A stretch of 60,520 nucleotides of DNA from positions 1 through 60,520 of the forward strand of contig NZ_JAGGZH010000026.1 of assembly GCF_021162145.1 (NCBI RefSeq). Reading direction: 5' to 3'. The position numbers and the translations under genes were made by a program. The stretch comes from Thermotoga sp. GTDB taxonomy: Bacteria > Thermotogota > Thermotogae > Thermotogales > Thermotogaceae. Below are positions 42,329-51,357 of this stretch, in pieces. The notes under the pieces are model-generated. The model had not been told where the DNA came from. It made no database searches and saw only the letters and a list, made by a program, of their open reading frames with translations. Within the stretch, counting starts at the first letter, position 1, and every line of letters begins with the position of its first letter.

Positions 42329-42553
42329 ATGGGAAAGGATGATGTCATTCGAATGGAAGGTACGATAATAGAGGCTTTACCAAATGCCATGTTTAGAGTA
42401 GAATTAGACAATGGTCATAAGGTCCTGGCTCACGTGTCTGGCAGGATGAGGAAGCATTTCATAAGATTGGTGCCGGGTGATCGTGTTATCGTTGAACTTT
42501 CTGTGTACGATCTTACCCGTGGCAGAATCGTTTATAGGAAGAAACCGGAATGA
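42329..42553 (+). CDS. infA: Translation initiation factor IF-1
   Basis: 74 residues, OB fold. [20 protein letters not shown] and [19 protein letters not shown] are diagnostic. It binds the 30S A site during initiation. Starts two bases after the map stop. Confidence 0.97.
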   Translation: MGKDDVIRMEGTIIEALPNAMFRVELDNGHKVLAHVSGRMRKHFIRLVPGDRVIVELSVYDLTRGRIVYRKKPE

Positions 42554-42568
42554 AAGGAGTGAAGGAGC

Positions 42569-42685
42569 ATGAAAGTGAGAGCTTCTGTCAAGAAGAGATG
42601 CGAGCACTGCAAAATAATCAGAAGGAAAAAGAGAGTTTACGTCGTCTGCAAGGTTAACCCCAAACACAATCAAAAGCAAGGTTGA
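42569..42685 (+). CDS. rpmJ: Ribosomal protein L36
   Basis: 38 residues, [20 protein letters not shown] then a [12 protein letters not shown] end. The zinc-type Cys/His set (C11, C14, C27, H33) is complete. ATG at 42569 with SD AAGGAG. Standard position between infA and rpsM. Confidence 0.97.
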   Translation: MKVRASVKKRCEHCKIIRRKKRVYVVCKVNPKHNQKQG

Positions 42686-42700
42686 GAAGGAGGGAAATGA

Positions 42701-43078
42701 ATGGCTCGTATCGTAGGTGTCGAGCTACCCAACAACAAAAAGGTCTGGGTTGCACTGACCTATATCTACGGGATCGGTAGAAGTAGATCCCTTGAAATAC
42801 TGAAAAACACGGGCGTGGATCCAGACAAGAGAGTAGGCGAACTCACCGATGAAGAAATAAGTAAGATAACCAAGTACATCCAGGATCATTTCAAAGTCGA
42901 AGGTGAATTGAGGAGTGAAGTGGAAAGCAACATCAGAAGACTCATAGAGATAGGATGTTACAGGGGTATAAGACACAAACTCGGCCTTCCAGTAAGAGGT
43001 CAGAAAACTCGATCCAATGCGAGGACCAGAAAAGGTCCAAGGCCCAGCAGGATAAAGACCAAAAAGAGGACTTCATGA
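42701..43078 (+). CDS. rpsM: Ribosomal protein S13
   Basis: 125 residues. [32 protein letters not shown] and the basic C-terminal tail ([15 protein letters not shown]) are standard. It forms bridges to the 50S subunit. Confidence 0.97.
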   Translation: MARIVGVELPNNKKVWVALTYIYGIGRSRSLEILKNTGVDPDKRVGELTDEEISKITKYIQDHFKVEGELRSEVESNIRRLIEIGCYRGIRHKLGLPVRGQKTRSNARTRKGPRPSRIKTKKRTS

Positions 43079-43091
43079 AGGAGGGAAATAA

Positions 43092-43487
43092 ATGGCCAGA
43101 AAGAGAGGAACGTCGGCTAGAAAAAAACAGAAGAAGCTCAGTTTCGACTACGGAATTGTCCATATAAAATCCACCTTCAACAACACCATCATCACCCTCA
43201 CGGACAAGGATGGAAACACTCTGACGTGGGCTAGCGGAGGCACTGTCGGTTTCGAAGGAACCAGGAAAGGAACCCCGTATGCCGCGCAGTTGGCTGCTGA
43301 CAAAGTAGCCAGAGAAGCCCTCAGGATGGGCATAAAGAAGGTGGACGTTCTGGTCAAAGGACCTGGTCCGGGAAGAGAACCTGCTATCAGAACACTTCAA
43401 GGAGCCGGTCTCGAGATCAACCAAATAAAGGACGTTACACCCATTCCTTTCAACGGTTGCAGACCCAAAAAGAGGAGAAGAGTGTGA
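43092..43487 (+). CDS. rpsK: Ribosomal protein S11
   Basis: 131 residues. [20 protein letters not shown] and the C-terminal [13 protein letters not shown] are diagnostic. 30S platform protein. Confidence 0.97.
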   Translation: MARKRGTSARKKQKKLSFDYGIVHIKSTFNNTIITLTDKDGNTLTWASGGTVGFEGTRKGTPYAAQLAADKVAREALRMGIKKVDVLVKGPGPGREPAIRTLQGAGLEINQIKDVTPIPFNGCRPKKRRRV

Positions 43488-43499
43488 GGAGGGAAGAGA

Positions 43500-44129
43500 A
43501 TGGCAAGGTATACGGGACCCGTCTGCAGGCTTTGCAGAAGAGAGGGCATGAAGCTTTACCTCAAAGGTGAAAAATGCTATACCGACAAATGTCCATTTGA
43601 TAGAAGGCCGTACGCTCCAGGCCAGCATGGACAAAGAAGAAGAAAGCTCACTCAGTACGGGATACAGCTCAGGGCTAAGCAAACGGTCAAAAGAATATAC
43701 GGTATCCTCGAAAGACAGTTCGAAAGGTACGTTGAAAAGGCCATGAGGAAAGCAGGCGATACTCGAGAAAACCTGATTCAGCTTCTCGAAGCCAGGCTTG
43801 ATAACGTGGTATACAGAATGGGTTTTGCTATCAGTCGAAGACAGGCAAGACAGCTCGTCAACCATGGTCACTTTCTTGTGAATGGGAAAAAGGTTGACAT
43901 ACCAGGCTACCTTCTGAGACCGAACGATGTGGTGGAGGTCAGGGAGAAGAGCAGAGATCTTGAGGTGATCAAAAAGGCCATAGAGCTCAACAAGGAAAGG
44001 AACACGGTTCCTTGGATAGAGGTTGACTTTGACAACTACAGGGGAACCTTCTTGAGGTATCCGAGTCTTGAAGAAGTTACAGACCTCCCGGTCGACTTGC
44101 AAACCGTCATCGAATTCTACTCGAGGTGA
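43500..44129 (+). CDS. rpsD: Ribosomal protein S4
   Basis: 209 residues. The N-terminus [20 protein letters not shown] contains a C4-type zinc-binding knuckle (CxxC ... CYTDKC), found in a subset of bacterial S4 proteins. S4 domain: [20 protein letters not shown]. Primary 16S assembly protein. Confidence 0.97.
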   Translation: MARYTGPVCRLCRREGMKLYLKGEKCYTDKCPFDRRPYAPGQHGQRRRKLTQYGIQLRAKQTVKRIYGILERQFERYVEKAMRKAGDTRENLIQLLEARLDNVVYRMGFAISRRQARQLVNHGHFLVNGKKVDIPGYLLRPNDVVEVREKSRDLEVIKKAIELNKERNTVPWIEVDFDNYRGTFLRYPSLEEVTDLPVDLQTVIEFYSR

Positions 44130-44134
44130 TGAGA

Positions 44135-45148
44135 ATGATAGAGTTTGTGATGCCGAAAAGGCTAAGAGTGGAGGAAGAGCGAGAAGAGAAAGATTACTAC
44201 TACACCAGATTCTCGCTCTCGCCACTTGAAAAGGGATACGCCATAACCATTGGTAATGCTTTGAGAAGGGTCCTCCTTTCCTCTATACCCTCGCTTGCGG
44301 TCGTTGGGGTGAGATTCATAAAGCCAGAGAAGTACCACGAGTATGATTACATCGAGGGAGTCAAGGAAGACATTCTTGACATCATATTGAACCTGAAGAA
44401 AGTCCAGTTCCGTGTGAACGTGACTGTCAAAGATAGAATTAAAATGGAAGTGGAAAAGAAAGGACCGGGTGAGCTCGTGGCTGGTGACATAAAGACACCT
44501 GCTGGTATAGAGGTAGCAAACCCGGATCTTCATATAGCGACTCTGAATTCAAAAGCCGATCTCTTCTTCGAAATCTACGCTGAAGTTGGAAAGGGCTTTG
44601 TCCCGGTTTTAGAAAGGGAAGAAAAGCCCGAAGTGGGATGGATACCGATCGACGGTGTCTTCAGTCCAGTTATGAAAGTGAATTTCTTAACGGAGAACGT
44701 ACGTGTGGGAAAGAGAACAGACTACGACAAACTCATCCTCGAGATATGGACAAAAAAGTCGATAAGACCCGAAGAAGCGTTGCAGAAGGCGGCTGACATT
44801 TTGATAAACCATTTCAGGATAGTCATGGAGGGACTCCCGGAGCTGAAGATATCCGAGGAGTACGTCATCACTGCAGAGGACGAAGAAGAAATTGCAGCCG
44901 CTGTTGAAGGAGAGGAACAAGAAAGAGGGGAACACCTGGATGTGTACAGCAAGAAGATAGACGAACTGGAACTGTCCGTGAGATCTCTGAACTGCCTCAA
45001 GAGAGCGAAAATAGAAACGATAGGTGATCTGATGAGCAGAACAGAAGATGAGCTCTTGAAGATCAAAAATTTCGGACAGAAATCTCTCGACGAGGTCAAA
45101 AAGAAGTTGAAGGAAAAATTTGGACTCGAGCTCAGGAAGGGGGAATGA
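44135..45148 (+). CDS. rpoA: RNA polymerase alpha subunit
   Basis: 337 residues from the ATG at 44135, 6 bases after GAGGTG. N-terminal assembly domain with [20 protein letters not shown]. The C-terminal domain follows an acidic linker and contains [20 protein letters not shown] and [18 protein letters not shown], the UP-element/activator-binding fold. Part of the alpha block rpsM-rpsK-rpsD-rpoA-rplQ. Confidence 0.97.
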   Translation: MIEFVMPKRLRVEEEREEKDYYYTRFSLSPLEKGYAITIGNALRRVLLSSIPSLAVVGVRFIKPEKYHEYDYIEGVKEDILDIILNLKKVQFRVNVTVKDRIKMEVEKKGPGELVAGDIKTPAGIEVANPDLHIATLNSKADLFFEIYAEVGKGFVPVLEREEKPEVGWIPIDGVFSPVMKVNFLTENVRVGKRTDYDKLILEIWTKKSIRPEEALQKAADILINHFRIVMEGLPELKISEEYVITAEDEEEIAAAVEGEEQERGEHLDVYSKKIDELELSVRSLNCLKRAKIETIGDLMSRTEDELLKIKNFGQKSLDEVKKKLKEKFGLELRKGE

Positions 45149-45151
45149 GAG

Positions 45152-45547
45152 ATGAGGCATAGGATGAAGAGACACAAGCTAGGAAGGTACGGAAGTCACA
45201 GAAAAAGCCTTTTGAGGAATCTCTCAAGAGAGATAATTGAACACGGATCCATCGTGACCACCACAGCCAAAGCGAAAGCATTGAAAACATTCATGGATAA
45301 GCTCGTTAGCAAGGCAATAGAAGCTGCCACAACCGGCGATAAAGCAAGAGGCGTTCATCTGAGAAGACAGATCAACGCGGTCCTTGGGGACAGAAGGCTC
45401 ACAAACAAACTGGTGGACGAAATAGCGAAGAATTATGCTGGAAGGAGAGGCGGTTACGTGAGAGTACTTCGAATAGGTTTCAGGAGAGGAGACGCCGCCG
45501 AAATGTCTCTCGTTCAGCTAGTGGAGGCATCCAGTCAGGAGGACTGA
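45152..45547 (+). CDS. rplQ: Ribosomal protein L17
   Basis: 131 residues. [20 protein letters not shown] and [13 protein letters not shown] are diagnostic. Last gene of the superoperon; its final codons form part of the terminator stem. Confidence 0.97.
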   Translation: MRHRMKRHKLGRYGSHRKSLLRNLSREIIEHGSIVTTTAKAKALKTFMDKLVSKAIEAATTGDKARGVHLRRQINAVLGDRRLTNKLVDEIAKNYAGRRGGYVRVLRIGFRRGDAAEMSLVQLVEASSQED

Positions 45548-45560
45548 TGCCTCCTTTTTT
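45523..45560 (+). terminator. Intrinsic terminator of the ribosomal superoperon
   Basis: GGAGGCATCCAGTC (45523-45536, one bulged base) pairs with GACTGATGCCTCC (45542-45554), loop AGGAG, followed by six T (45555-45560). The rplQ stop codon lies inside the 3' arm. Confidence 0.9.
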
Positions 45561-45579
45561 CTTTCCCGCCTTTTCCTCC

Positions 45580-45605
45580 TTCCACCAATCCCTAGGGAGG
45601 TGGAA
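45580..45605 (+). promoter_or_regulatory. Hairpin covering the rho Shine-Dalgarno
   Basis: TTCCACC (45580-45586) pairs with GGTGGAA (45599-45605); the 3' arm and loop contain the rho SD GGGAGGTGG. I see no promoter between the superoperon terminator and rho. Control of rho translation is inferred. Confidence 0.45.
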
Positions 45606-45607
45606 AG

Positions 45608-46891
45608 TTGTCAGAAGAACAAAAGACCATTAGCATATCGGAGCTGGAGTCGATGAATATAAAACAGCTCTACGAAATAGCAAAATCCCTAGGTATTCCT
45701 CGATACACCTCTTTGAGAAAGCGAGATCTCATATTTGCAATTTTGAAAGCACAAACGGAATCCTCTGGTTACTTCTTCGGTGAAGGCGTTCTGGAGATAC
45801 ACCCAGAGGGCTTTGGTTTCCTCAGACGTATCGAAGACAATTTACTTCCGAGCAACGATGACATATACATTTCCCCTTCTCAGATCAGAAAGTTCAATCT
45901 GAACACAGGAGATATCATATCGGGTGTCATAAGAAAGCCGAAAGAGGGAGAAAAGTACTTCGCCATGATAAAAATCGAAGCCATAAATTACCGTCCGGTC
46001 GAAACGGCCAGCGAAAGGGTGAATTTCGACAATCTCACACCGGACTATCCAAGGGAACGCTTCATCCTTGAAACCGATTCGAAGATATACTCCACGAGGC
46101 TGATAGATCTCTTCGCCCCCATTGGAAAGGGCCAGAGGGGAATGATCGTTGCTCCACCCAAGACGGGGAAAACCACTATCTTGAAGGAGATAGCAAATGG
46201 CATAGCAGAGAATCACCCAGACACCATAAGGATCATCCTTCTCGTCGATGAAAGACCCGAGGAAGTGACGGATATAAGAGAATCCACGAACGCCATTGTC
46301 ATAGCAGCTCCCTTCGACATGCCACCTGACAAACAGGTGAAAGTTGCAGAGCTCACCCTCGAGATGGCAAAACGCTTAGTTGAGTTCAACTATGACGTGG
46401 TTATTCTCCTTGACAGCTTAACAAGGCTTGCAAGGGTCTACAACATAGTTGTTCCCCCGAGTGGAAAACTTCTGACGGGTGGTGTGGATCCTGCTGCTCT
46501 GTACAAGCCGAAGAGATTCTTCGGAGCAGCAAGGAACACAAGAGAAGGTGGTAGCCTCACGATCATCGCCACTGCTTTGGTAGAAACCGGATCGAAGATG
46601 GACGAGGTTATATTCGAAGAATTCAAGGGAACGGGTAATATGGAACTCGTCCTTTCCAGACAGCTAGCGAACAAGAGAATATTTCCCGCTATCAACCTTC
46701 TCCTTTCTGGGACCAGGCGGGAGGAACTTCTTCTGGATGAAGAAGCACTGAAAAAGATATGGCTCCTCCGAAGGATGCTCTCCGCCATGACAGAGGAAGA
46801 GGGGCTGACTTTGATTCTTAACAAGCTTGCTGAAACATCTTCAAACGAGGAGTTTTTGAAACTGATAGACAAGGAAAAAGCAAGGTACTGA
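45608..46891 (+). CDS. rho: Transcription termination factor Rho
   Basis: 427 residues from a TTG. The N-terminal RNA-binding region has the cold-shock-like segment GVLEIHPEGFGFLR. The ATPase has P-loop APPKTGKTTILKEIA, DERPEEVTD, and the Q/R-loop region SGTRREELLL. Hexameric RNA helicase that terminates transcription. No long insertion domain is present, unlike the Rho I recall from T. maritima relatives with a larger N-terminus. Confidence 0.96.
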   Translation: MSEEQKTISISELESMNIKQLYEIAKSLGIPRYTSLRKRDLIFAILKAQTESSGYFFGEGVLEIHPEGFGFLRRIEDNLLPSNDDIYISPSQIRKFNLNTGDIISGVIRKPKEGEKYFAMIKIEAINYRPVETASERVNFDNLTPDYPRERFILETDSKIYSTRLIDLFAPIGKGQRGMIVAPPKTGKTTILKEIANGIAENHPDTIRIILLVDERPEEVTDIRESTNAIVIAAPFDMPPDKQVKVAELTLEMAKRLVEFNYDVVILLDSLTRLARVYNIVVPPSGKLLTGGVDPAALYKPKRFFGAARNTREGGSLTIIATALVETGSKMDEVIFEEFKGTGNMELVLSRQLANKRIFPAINLLLSGTRREELLLDEEALKKIWLLRRMLSAMTEEEGLTLILNKLAETSSNEEFLKLIDKEKARY

Positions 46892-46912
46892 TCATACCAG
46901 GGGGTGCTGGAG

Positions 46913-47857
46913 TTGAAACTGATAGGTGTTGATCTCGGTGGAACAACGTTCTCGGTGGGACTGGTGAGTGAAGACGGAAGGATACTGAAAAAAATCACCC
47001 GAGACACACTCGTTGACAATGGAAAAGATGACGTGATCAGAAGGATATCAGAAGCAATCCTTGAGGTATCTGTCGGTGAGGAAACTCCCTATGTTGGGAT
47101 AGGCTCTCCCGGTTCGATAGACAGGGAGAACGGTATTGTGAGGTTCTCTCCGAACTTTCCAGACTGGCACAATGTTCCCCTGACCCAGGAGATATCGAAA
47201 CTTACAAAAAAGAAAGCTTTTCTCGAAAATGACGCGAACGCCTTCGTTCTCGGCGAGAAATGGTTTGGAGCAGGAAAAGGTCACAACCACATTGTAGCTC
47301 TAACACTTGGAACGGGAATTGGCGGGGGTGTTGTAACCCAAGGGCAGCTTCTCACGGGTAAAGATGGAATAGGAGCAGAACTGGGGCACGTGGTCGTTGA
47401 ACCAAACGGTCCCATGTGCAACTGCGGCACGAGGGGTTGCCTTGAGGCGATAGCCTCTGCAACGGCAATAAGGAGATTCCTCAGAGAGGGTTATAAGAAG
47501 TACCACGATTCTTTGGTTTACAAACTGGCAGGTTCTCCAGAGAAGGCAGATGCCAAGCACCTCTTTGACGCTGCAAGGGAAGGAGATCGGTTCGCTCTCA
47601 TGATAAGAGACCGGGTAGTGGACGCACTGGCACGGGCTGTAGCCGGTTACATTCATATATTCAATCCCGAGGTGGTCATCATAGGCGGTGGTATCTCCAA
47701 AGCGGGAAGCGTTCTGTTCGACCCCCTGAGGGAAAGGGTGATAGACTATATCATGCCTTCTTTTGTGGGAACTTATGAAATAGTGGCGAGTCCTCTTGTC
47801 GAAGACGCTGGTATCCTTGGTGCAGCCTCGATAATAAAAGAGAGAATAGGGGGCTAA
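46913..47857 (+). CDS. glk: Glucokinase, ROK family
   Basis: 314 residues from the TTG at 46913; an in-frame GTG at 46904 lies within the GGGGGTG SD. Phosphate-binding LIGVDLGGTTFSVGLV, GTGIGGGVVTQGQL, and the ROK zinc motif CNCGTRGCLEAIAS preceded by GAELGHVVVEPNG. These are typical of ATP-glucokinases, but sugar specificity within ROK is not certain from sequence alone. Confidence 0.85.
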   Translation: MKLIGVDLGGTTFSVGLVSEDGRILKKITRDTLVDNGKDDVIRRISEAILEVSVGEETPYVGIGSPGSIDRENGIVRFSPNFPDWHNVPLTQEISKLTKKKAFLENDANAFVLGEKWFGAGKGHNHIVALTLGTGIGGGVVTQGQLLTGKDGIGAELGHVVVEPNGPMCNCGTRGCLEAIASATAIRRFLREGYKKYHDSLVYKLAGSPEKADAKHLFDAAREGDRFALMIRDRVVDALARAVAGYIHIFNPEVVIIGGGISKAGSVLFDPLRERVIDYIMPSFVGTYEIVASPLVEDAGILGAASIIKERIGG

Positions 47858-47860
47858 AGC

Positions 47861-48727
47861 ATGAAAGTGAAAATTCTCGTCGACAGTACCGCAGATGTTC
47901 CGTTTTCCTGGATGGAGAAATACGACATGGACAGCATTCCCCTTTACGTGGTGTGGGAAGATGGTACCACTGAACCCGATGAGAGAACACCAGAAGAGAT
48001 ACAAAGTTTCTACAGAAGAATAAAAGAGGCGATCAGTGTTCCAAGGACCTCTCAACCGAGTGTGGAGGACTTCAAAAAGAGATATTTAGAATACAAAGAG
48101 AAAGGATACGATGAGGTTCTGGTTTTCACCATATCCTCCAAACTTTCTGGGACCTACAACTCTGCTGTCCTTGCTTCAAAGGAGGTGGACATTCCCGTAC
48201 GCGTTGTTGACACCCAGCTTGCTTCTGGAGTTGTCCCCTTACCGGCACGAGTAGCACGAGAGATGTTGGAGAAAGGAGCAACTGTTGAGGAAGTTTTGAA
48301 AGAGCTCGACGAAAGGATGAAGAACAAGGATTTCAAGGCGATTTTCTATGTCTCGGATTTCAACTACCTTGTCAAGGGTGGAAGGGTGACAAAATTTCAG
48401 GGGTTTGTGGGAAATCTCCTCAAAATAAGGGTGTGTGTACATATAGAGAATGGAGAGCTGATACCCTACAGGAAGGTCAGGGGAGACAAAAGGGCAATTG
48501 AGGCTCTCATAGATAAACTGCGTGAAGATACACCGGAGGGTTCCAGACTCAGAGTGATAGGAGTTCATTCGGACTGTGAGGTGGGTGTTGTAGAACTTCT
48601 GAACACACTCAGGAAGAGCTATGAGATTGTCGATGAGATAATCTCACCTATGGGAAAGATCATCACGACTCATGTGGGACCCGGGACGGTTGGCTTTGGA
48701 ATCGAGGTTTTAGAACGAAGAAGATAA
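47861..48727 (+). CDS. degV: DegV family fatty-acid-binding protein
   Basis: 288 residues. KILVDSTADVPFSWME at the N-terminus, VPRTSQPSVEDFKKRY with the lipid-carboxylate contacts, and GKIITTHVGPGTVGFG at the end are the family hallmarks. DegV/FakB proteins present fatty acids to the FakA kinase; no fakA is in the window. The last 65 bases overlap the convergent DUF5317 gene. Confidence 0.9.
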   Translation: MKVKILVDSTADVPFSWMEKYDMDSIPLYVVWEDGTTEPDERTPEEIQSFYRRIKEAISVPRTSQPSVEDFKKRYLEYKEKGYDEVLVFTISSKLSGTYNSAVLASKEVDIPVRVVDTQLASGVVPLPARVAREMLEKGATVEEVLKELDERMKNKDFKAIFYVSDFNYLVKGGRVTKFQGFVGNLLKIRVCVHIENGELIPYRKVRGDKRAIEALIDKLREDTPEGSRLRVIGVHSDCEVGVVELLNTLRKSYEIVDEIISPMGKIITTHVGPGTVGFGIEVLERRR

Positions 48728-49169
48728 AAACGCCAATGAACACCAGAATGTCCCCCACGCTTATAACGAACTTTCTCTCCCACGGAAAATAGACGGGAAT
48801 GTAATCTGCCAACATAGTTTTCCAGGAGAATTTGGTGAACGTGCTGTGCTTGAAATCCAGGCCGAGGTTGAGGAGTCTGAGTGTTGGTTCCCAAACCGGC
48901 ATCTTTCCGCCGTTCACACTCATAGTGAACCCGTTTAAGACAGCCCCTACGGCCATGATTTTAAAACCGGGAAGCTTTCTGTTCCACACGAAAAACAGAA
49001 ATAGCATGAAAAAAGAAACGGGAACGGTGATCGCTTTCCACGGAAGAAGTTGAAGGACGAATGGAACAGCGAAAAGATAAAGCCCTCTGTACTCGTACTT
49101 CAGAATGTTTTTGATGTTCCCAGTGATCAGTGAAAGGGTCAGGGCAATCACAAACACGTCAATCATCAT
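48663..49169 (-). CDS. DUF5317 membrane protein
   Basis: About 168 residues from the tandem ATG codons at 49169/49166, with GGAGAGG upstream. About five hydrophobic segments; NGGKMPVWEP and the late GDILVFIGVFIFFVLKP are typical of DUF5317. Function unknown. Start overlaps the HD-GYP gene by 11 bases and the 3' end overlaps degV, so it belongs to the HD-GYP transcript. Confidence 0.75.
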   Translation of the reverse strand: MMIDVFVIALTLSLITGNIKNILKYEYRGLYLFAVPFVLQLLPWKAITVPVSFFMLFLFFVWNRKLPGFKIMAVGAVLNGFTMSVNGGKMPVWEPTLRLLNLGLDFKHSTFTKFSWKTMLADYIPVYFPWERKFVISVGDILVFIGVFIFFVLKPRFQSQPSRVPHES

Positions 49170-50448
49170 CTTTTTTTTCCTCTCCTTTCTCCTCTTCATC
49201 GAGTATTTCAAAGAGAAGCTTGACAAGGTCTGGATCGAGCACTGTACCACTCATTTGTTTTATCATGATTTCCCTCGCCTGCTCCTCCGTGAGAGCCTTT
49301 CTATAAGGTCTGTCACTTGTGAGAGCTTCGTACACATCGGCAACTGCTATGATCCTGGAGGGTAGAGGTATCTCTCTTCCCTTTAACCCATCAGGGTATC
49401 CTGTACCATCCCACCTTTCATGATGGTGTCTCACCCACTTGCTTTCTCTGTTGTTGAATATATCCACTTCCCTTAAGATGTCTTCACCCATGACTGGATG
49501 GTTCTTCACTATGCTCATCTCCTCTTTTGAAAGGATAGTGGGCTTTTTCAAGATGTGATCGGGTATTCCGATCTTTCCTATGTCATGCAGAAATGCCGCG
49601 TTGTAGATTCGATCCACCTTCTTGGGTGAGAATCCAAGTTTTCTTGCCATCTTCTTTGCAAGTTCTGCCACTCTTTCACTGTGCCCGCGGGTGTACTCAT
49701 CCTTCTCTTCTAAGCTTTTCGCAAGAAGTTTCAGGTGTTCCAGCTTTGCCTCGTAGTATCTGTACCTGTAGTAGTTTCCAATTTGAATAGAAAGGACGGC
49801 AGCAAGAGAGACAGGGATGGCGATGAAACCGATGTACTGATAGAGGATGTAGATGACGGCAATGACAGGAATCATGAGGGCCATGCTTGTGACGGGGCCG
49901 GAAAGAACTTTAAAAGCGGTTTCTCGGATGTCGTCTCTAGAGAGGATATAAACGGCAAGGAAAACAAAGACATTGTTGATAAAAAAGTAAACGAAGGTGC
50001 TCAACAATACAGCAAAGGTATTTTGAAGACTACTTTGGCCAGATAGTCCGTGGAACAACAAGCTTGTGATGTAGGTGGTTATAGCCAGCTGGGAAAAATT
50101 GAATATGTATCGACTGATGGGATATTTCTCTCCCAGAAAAACTTTTATCAATTTGAGAAAAATACCAGATGTAGCAGCCACAAGGGAAGCTTCAAAAGGA
50201 TTTAGAAGAACTGCCGCGAAAATATTAACAATGAAGACAGCTGATGTCTCTACTTTTCCTTTTGTGAATTCAAGAGTTTTTATATTGACACTATCGAAGA
50301 ACAAATTTGTCAGGAAAAAGATGAAAACCAATCTCAATTGGTGGACCTTGAAGTAGTGGATATTTGTGGATAGCAATCCTAGATACACCCCGAGTATCGT
50401 CAAGGAATAAAGAAGAAAATTCCTTTCTGTTTTGTCTTTCCTTTTCAC
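49159..50448 (-). CDS. Membrane-anchored HD-GYP phosphodiesterase
   Basis: 429 residues from a GTG with GAGAGGAGTGAAGAG upstream. Six to seven membrane segments fill residues 10-225, followed by a short coiled linker and an HD-GYP domain: HSERVAELAKKMA, HD at 288-289 (FLHDIGKIGIPD), HHERWDGTGYPDGL (342-355). HD-GYP domains hydrolyse c-di-GMP to pGpG/GMP. All catalytic motifs are present. The membrane part resembles a sensor module, ligand unknown. A structured leader with a 28-codon ORF precedes it. Confidence 0.88.
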   Translation of the reverse strand: MKRKDKTERNFLLYSLTILGVYLGLLSTNIHYFKVHQLRLVFIFFLTNLFFDSVNIKTLEFTKGKVETSAVFIVNIFAAVLLNPFEASLVAATSGIFLKLIKVFLGEKYPISRYIFNFSQLAITTYITSLLFHGLSGQSSLQNTFAVLLSTFVYFFINNVFVFLAVYILSRDDIRETAFKVLSGPVTSMALMIPVIAVIYILYQYIGFIAIPVSLAAVLSIQIGNYYRYRYYEAKLEHLKLLAKSLEEKDEYTRGHSERVAELAKKMARKLGFSPKKVDRIYNAAFLHDIGKIGIPDHILKKPTILSKEEMSIVKNHPVMGEDILREVDIFNNRESKWVRHHHERWDGTGYPDGLKGREIPLPSRIIAVADVYEALTSDRPYRKALTEEQAREIMIKQMSGTVLDPDLVKLLFEILDEEEKGEEKKDDD

Positions 50449-50471
50449 CTCTTCACTCCTCTCAAAAACCT

Positions 50472-50707
50472 GGGGCAGGGGGAAGTTGGGCTTTACCGAA
50501 AGCTAATTTATTCTTACCAAACTTTATTAGCCCCAACAACTGCCATCAGCGTTCCAAGCAAACTCCCAAGAACGAGGATTATTTTCACGAGTTTTCTCAT
50601 GGCTTCCCCCCCTTTCATTGCTTGATCTCACAACTTCGCTTGTTACCAAATCTTCGCTGACCGTATCTTCTCCTGCGAATCTCCGCTGCTGAAAAATCCC
50701 CTGCCCC
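50472..50707 (-). repeat. 10-bp inverted repeat enclosing the leader of the HD-GYP gene
   Basis: GGGGCAGGGG at 50472-50481 is the exact inverse complement of CCCCTGCCCC at 50698-50707. The arms bracket 216 bases that hold the 28-codon ORF. A minus-strand transcript starting near 50708 would begin with the G-rich arm, so the arms could close a long stem. The span also contains three similar decamers on the plus strand (CAACTTCGCT 50631, AATCTTCGCT 50649, AATCTCCGCT 50678). Confidence 0.5.
50514..50600 (-). CDS. 28-residue single-span membrane peptide, unknown
   Basis: Minus-strand ATG (50600) to TAA (50514). MRKLVKIILVLGSLLGTLMA then VVGANKVW: a basic N-terminus followed by about 18 hydrophobic residues. 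AAAGGGGGGG lies 5-14 bases upstream and can pair with the anti-SD through one wobble. It is in the same direction as engB, 65 bases before the HD-GYP gene. It may be a small membrane protein or a leader peptide. I recognise no family. Confidence 0.5.
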   Translation of the reverse strand: MRKLVKIILVLGSLLGTLMAVVGANKVW

Positions 50708-50714
50708 TAACTCT

Positions 50715-50744
50715 ATTTTATCAATTTTCTTTCAAGAGTGTTGA
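50715..50744 (-). promoter_or_regulatory. Candidate promoter inside the end of engB for the HD-GYP leader
   Basis: On the minus strand TCAACA (50744-50739), 18-base spacer, TAAAAT (50720-50715). Initiation near 50708 would place the G-rich inverted-repeat arm at the very 5' end of the RNA. Confidence 0.4.
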
Positions 50745-51308
50745 AATCAGATCCAGGAGATCACCGATCCCTTCACCTGTCACAGCAGAAGTTGGTATCA
50801 TTGTGTACTCCCCGTACTTTGAAAACGCTTTTCTGTGTTCATCCAGTTTTTTCTTTCTTTCAGACATTTTGACTTTGTCCATCTTGGTGAGAACGATGGT
50901 GAAAGAGATGTTTAAACTTTTCATCCACTCCACCATTATGAGGTCTGTATCCTGAGGTGGGATTCTTCCATCCACAAGTAGGAACACCAACTGAAGAGAC
51001 CATCTGTTTGTGAAGTAGTCTTCCACCAGTCTCTTCCAGAGCATGCGTTCTTTTTTGGAAACCTTCGCGTATCCATATCCTGGCAGATCCGTGAAGTAAT
51101 ACCTAGAATTCACAAGATAGAAATTTATCGATCTGGTCTTCCCCGGTGTCTTGCTCACATAGGCGATCTTTCTGTTGAAAAGGGCGTTAAGGAGAGACGA
51201 TTTTCCCACGTTAGACCTTCCGACGAAGGCTACTTCACCCTTCAAAGGAGGGGGATAATCACCCGGCGTCCTCGCTACTTTGACCAGTTTCACATCTCTT
51301 ATGACCAT
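50721..51308 (-). CDS. engB: Ribosome biogenesis GTPase EngB (YihA/YsxC)
   Basis: 195 residues. G1 GRSNVGKS (30-37), G3 [10 protein letters not shown] and G4 TKMDKVK are intact. Members are needed for 50S assembly. ATG at 51308 with GAGAGGAA upstream. It is divergent from the adenosyltransferase gene. Confidence 0.95.
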   Translation of the reverse strand: MVIRDVKLVKVARTPGDYPPPLKGEVAFVGRSNVGKSSLLNALFNRKIAYVSKTPGKTRSINFYLVNSRYYFTDLPGYGYAKVSKKERMLWKRLVEDYFTNRWSLQLVFLLVDGRIPPQDTDLIMVEWMKSLNISFTIVLTKMDKVKMSERKKKLDEHRKAFSKYGEYTMIPTSAVTGEGIGDLLDLISTLLKEN

Positions 51309-51325
51309 TTCCTCTCACCCCTTCC

Positions 51326-51337
51326 TATGCTAGCATA
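51326..51337. promoter_or_regulatory. Palindrome in the engB/cobO divergent region
   Basis: TATGCTAGCATA is a perfect 12-base palindrome centred in the 49-base gap between the divergent starts. Each half presents TATGCT, a plausible weak -10, toward its gene, so it may be a paired divergent promoter or an operator. Confidence 0.35.
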
Positions 51338-51357
51338 CAGAAAAGGAGGGGTAAAAG

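Noticed and set aside
42942-44225. 427-codon minus-strand frame opposite rpsM-rpsK-rpsD
   Set aside because: Shadow of S13, S11 and S4; low-complexity Ser/Leu composition, no SD.
50611-50720. Open frame after engB reading ELGAGDFSAAEIRRRYGQRR
   Set aside because: It looks protein-like but has no ATG, GTG or TTG start after the upstream stop and no SD; better explained as part of the structured leader.
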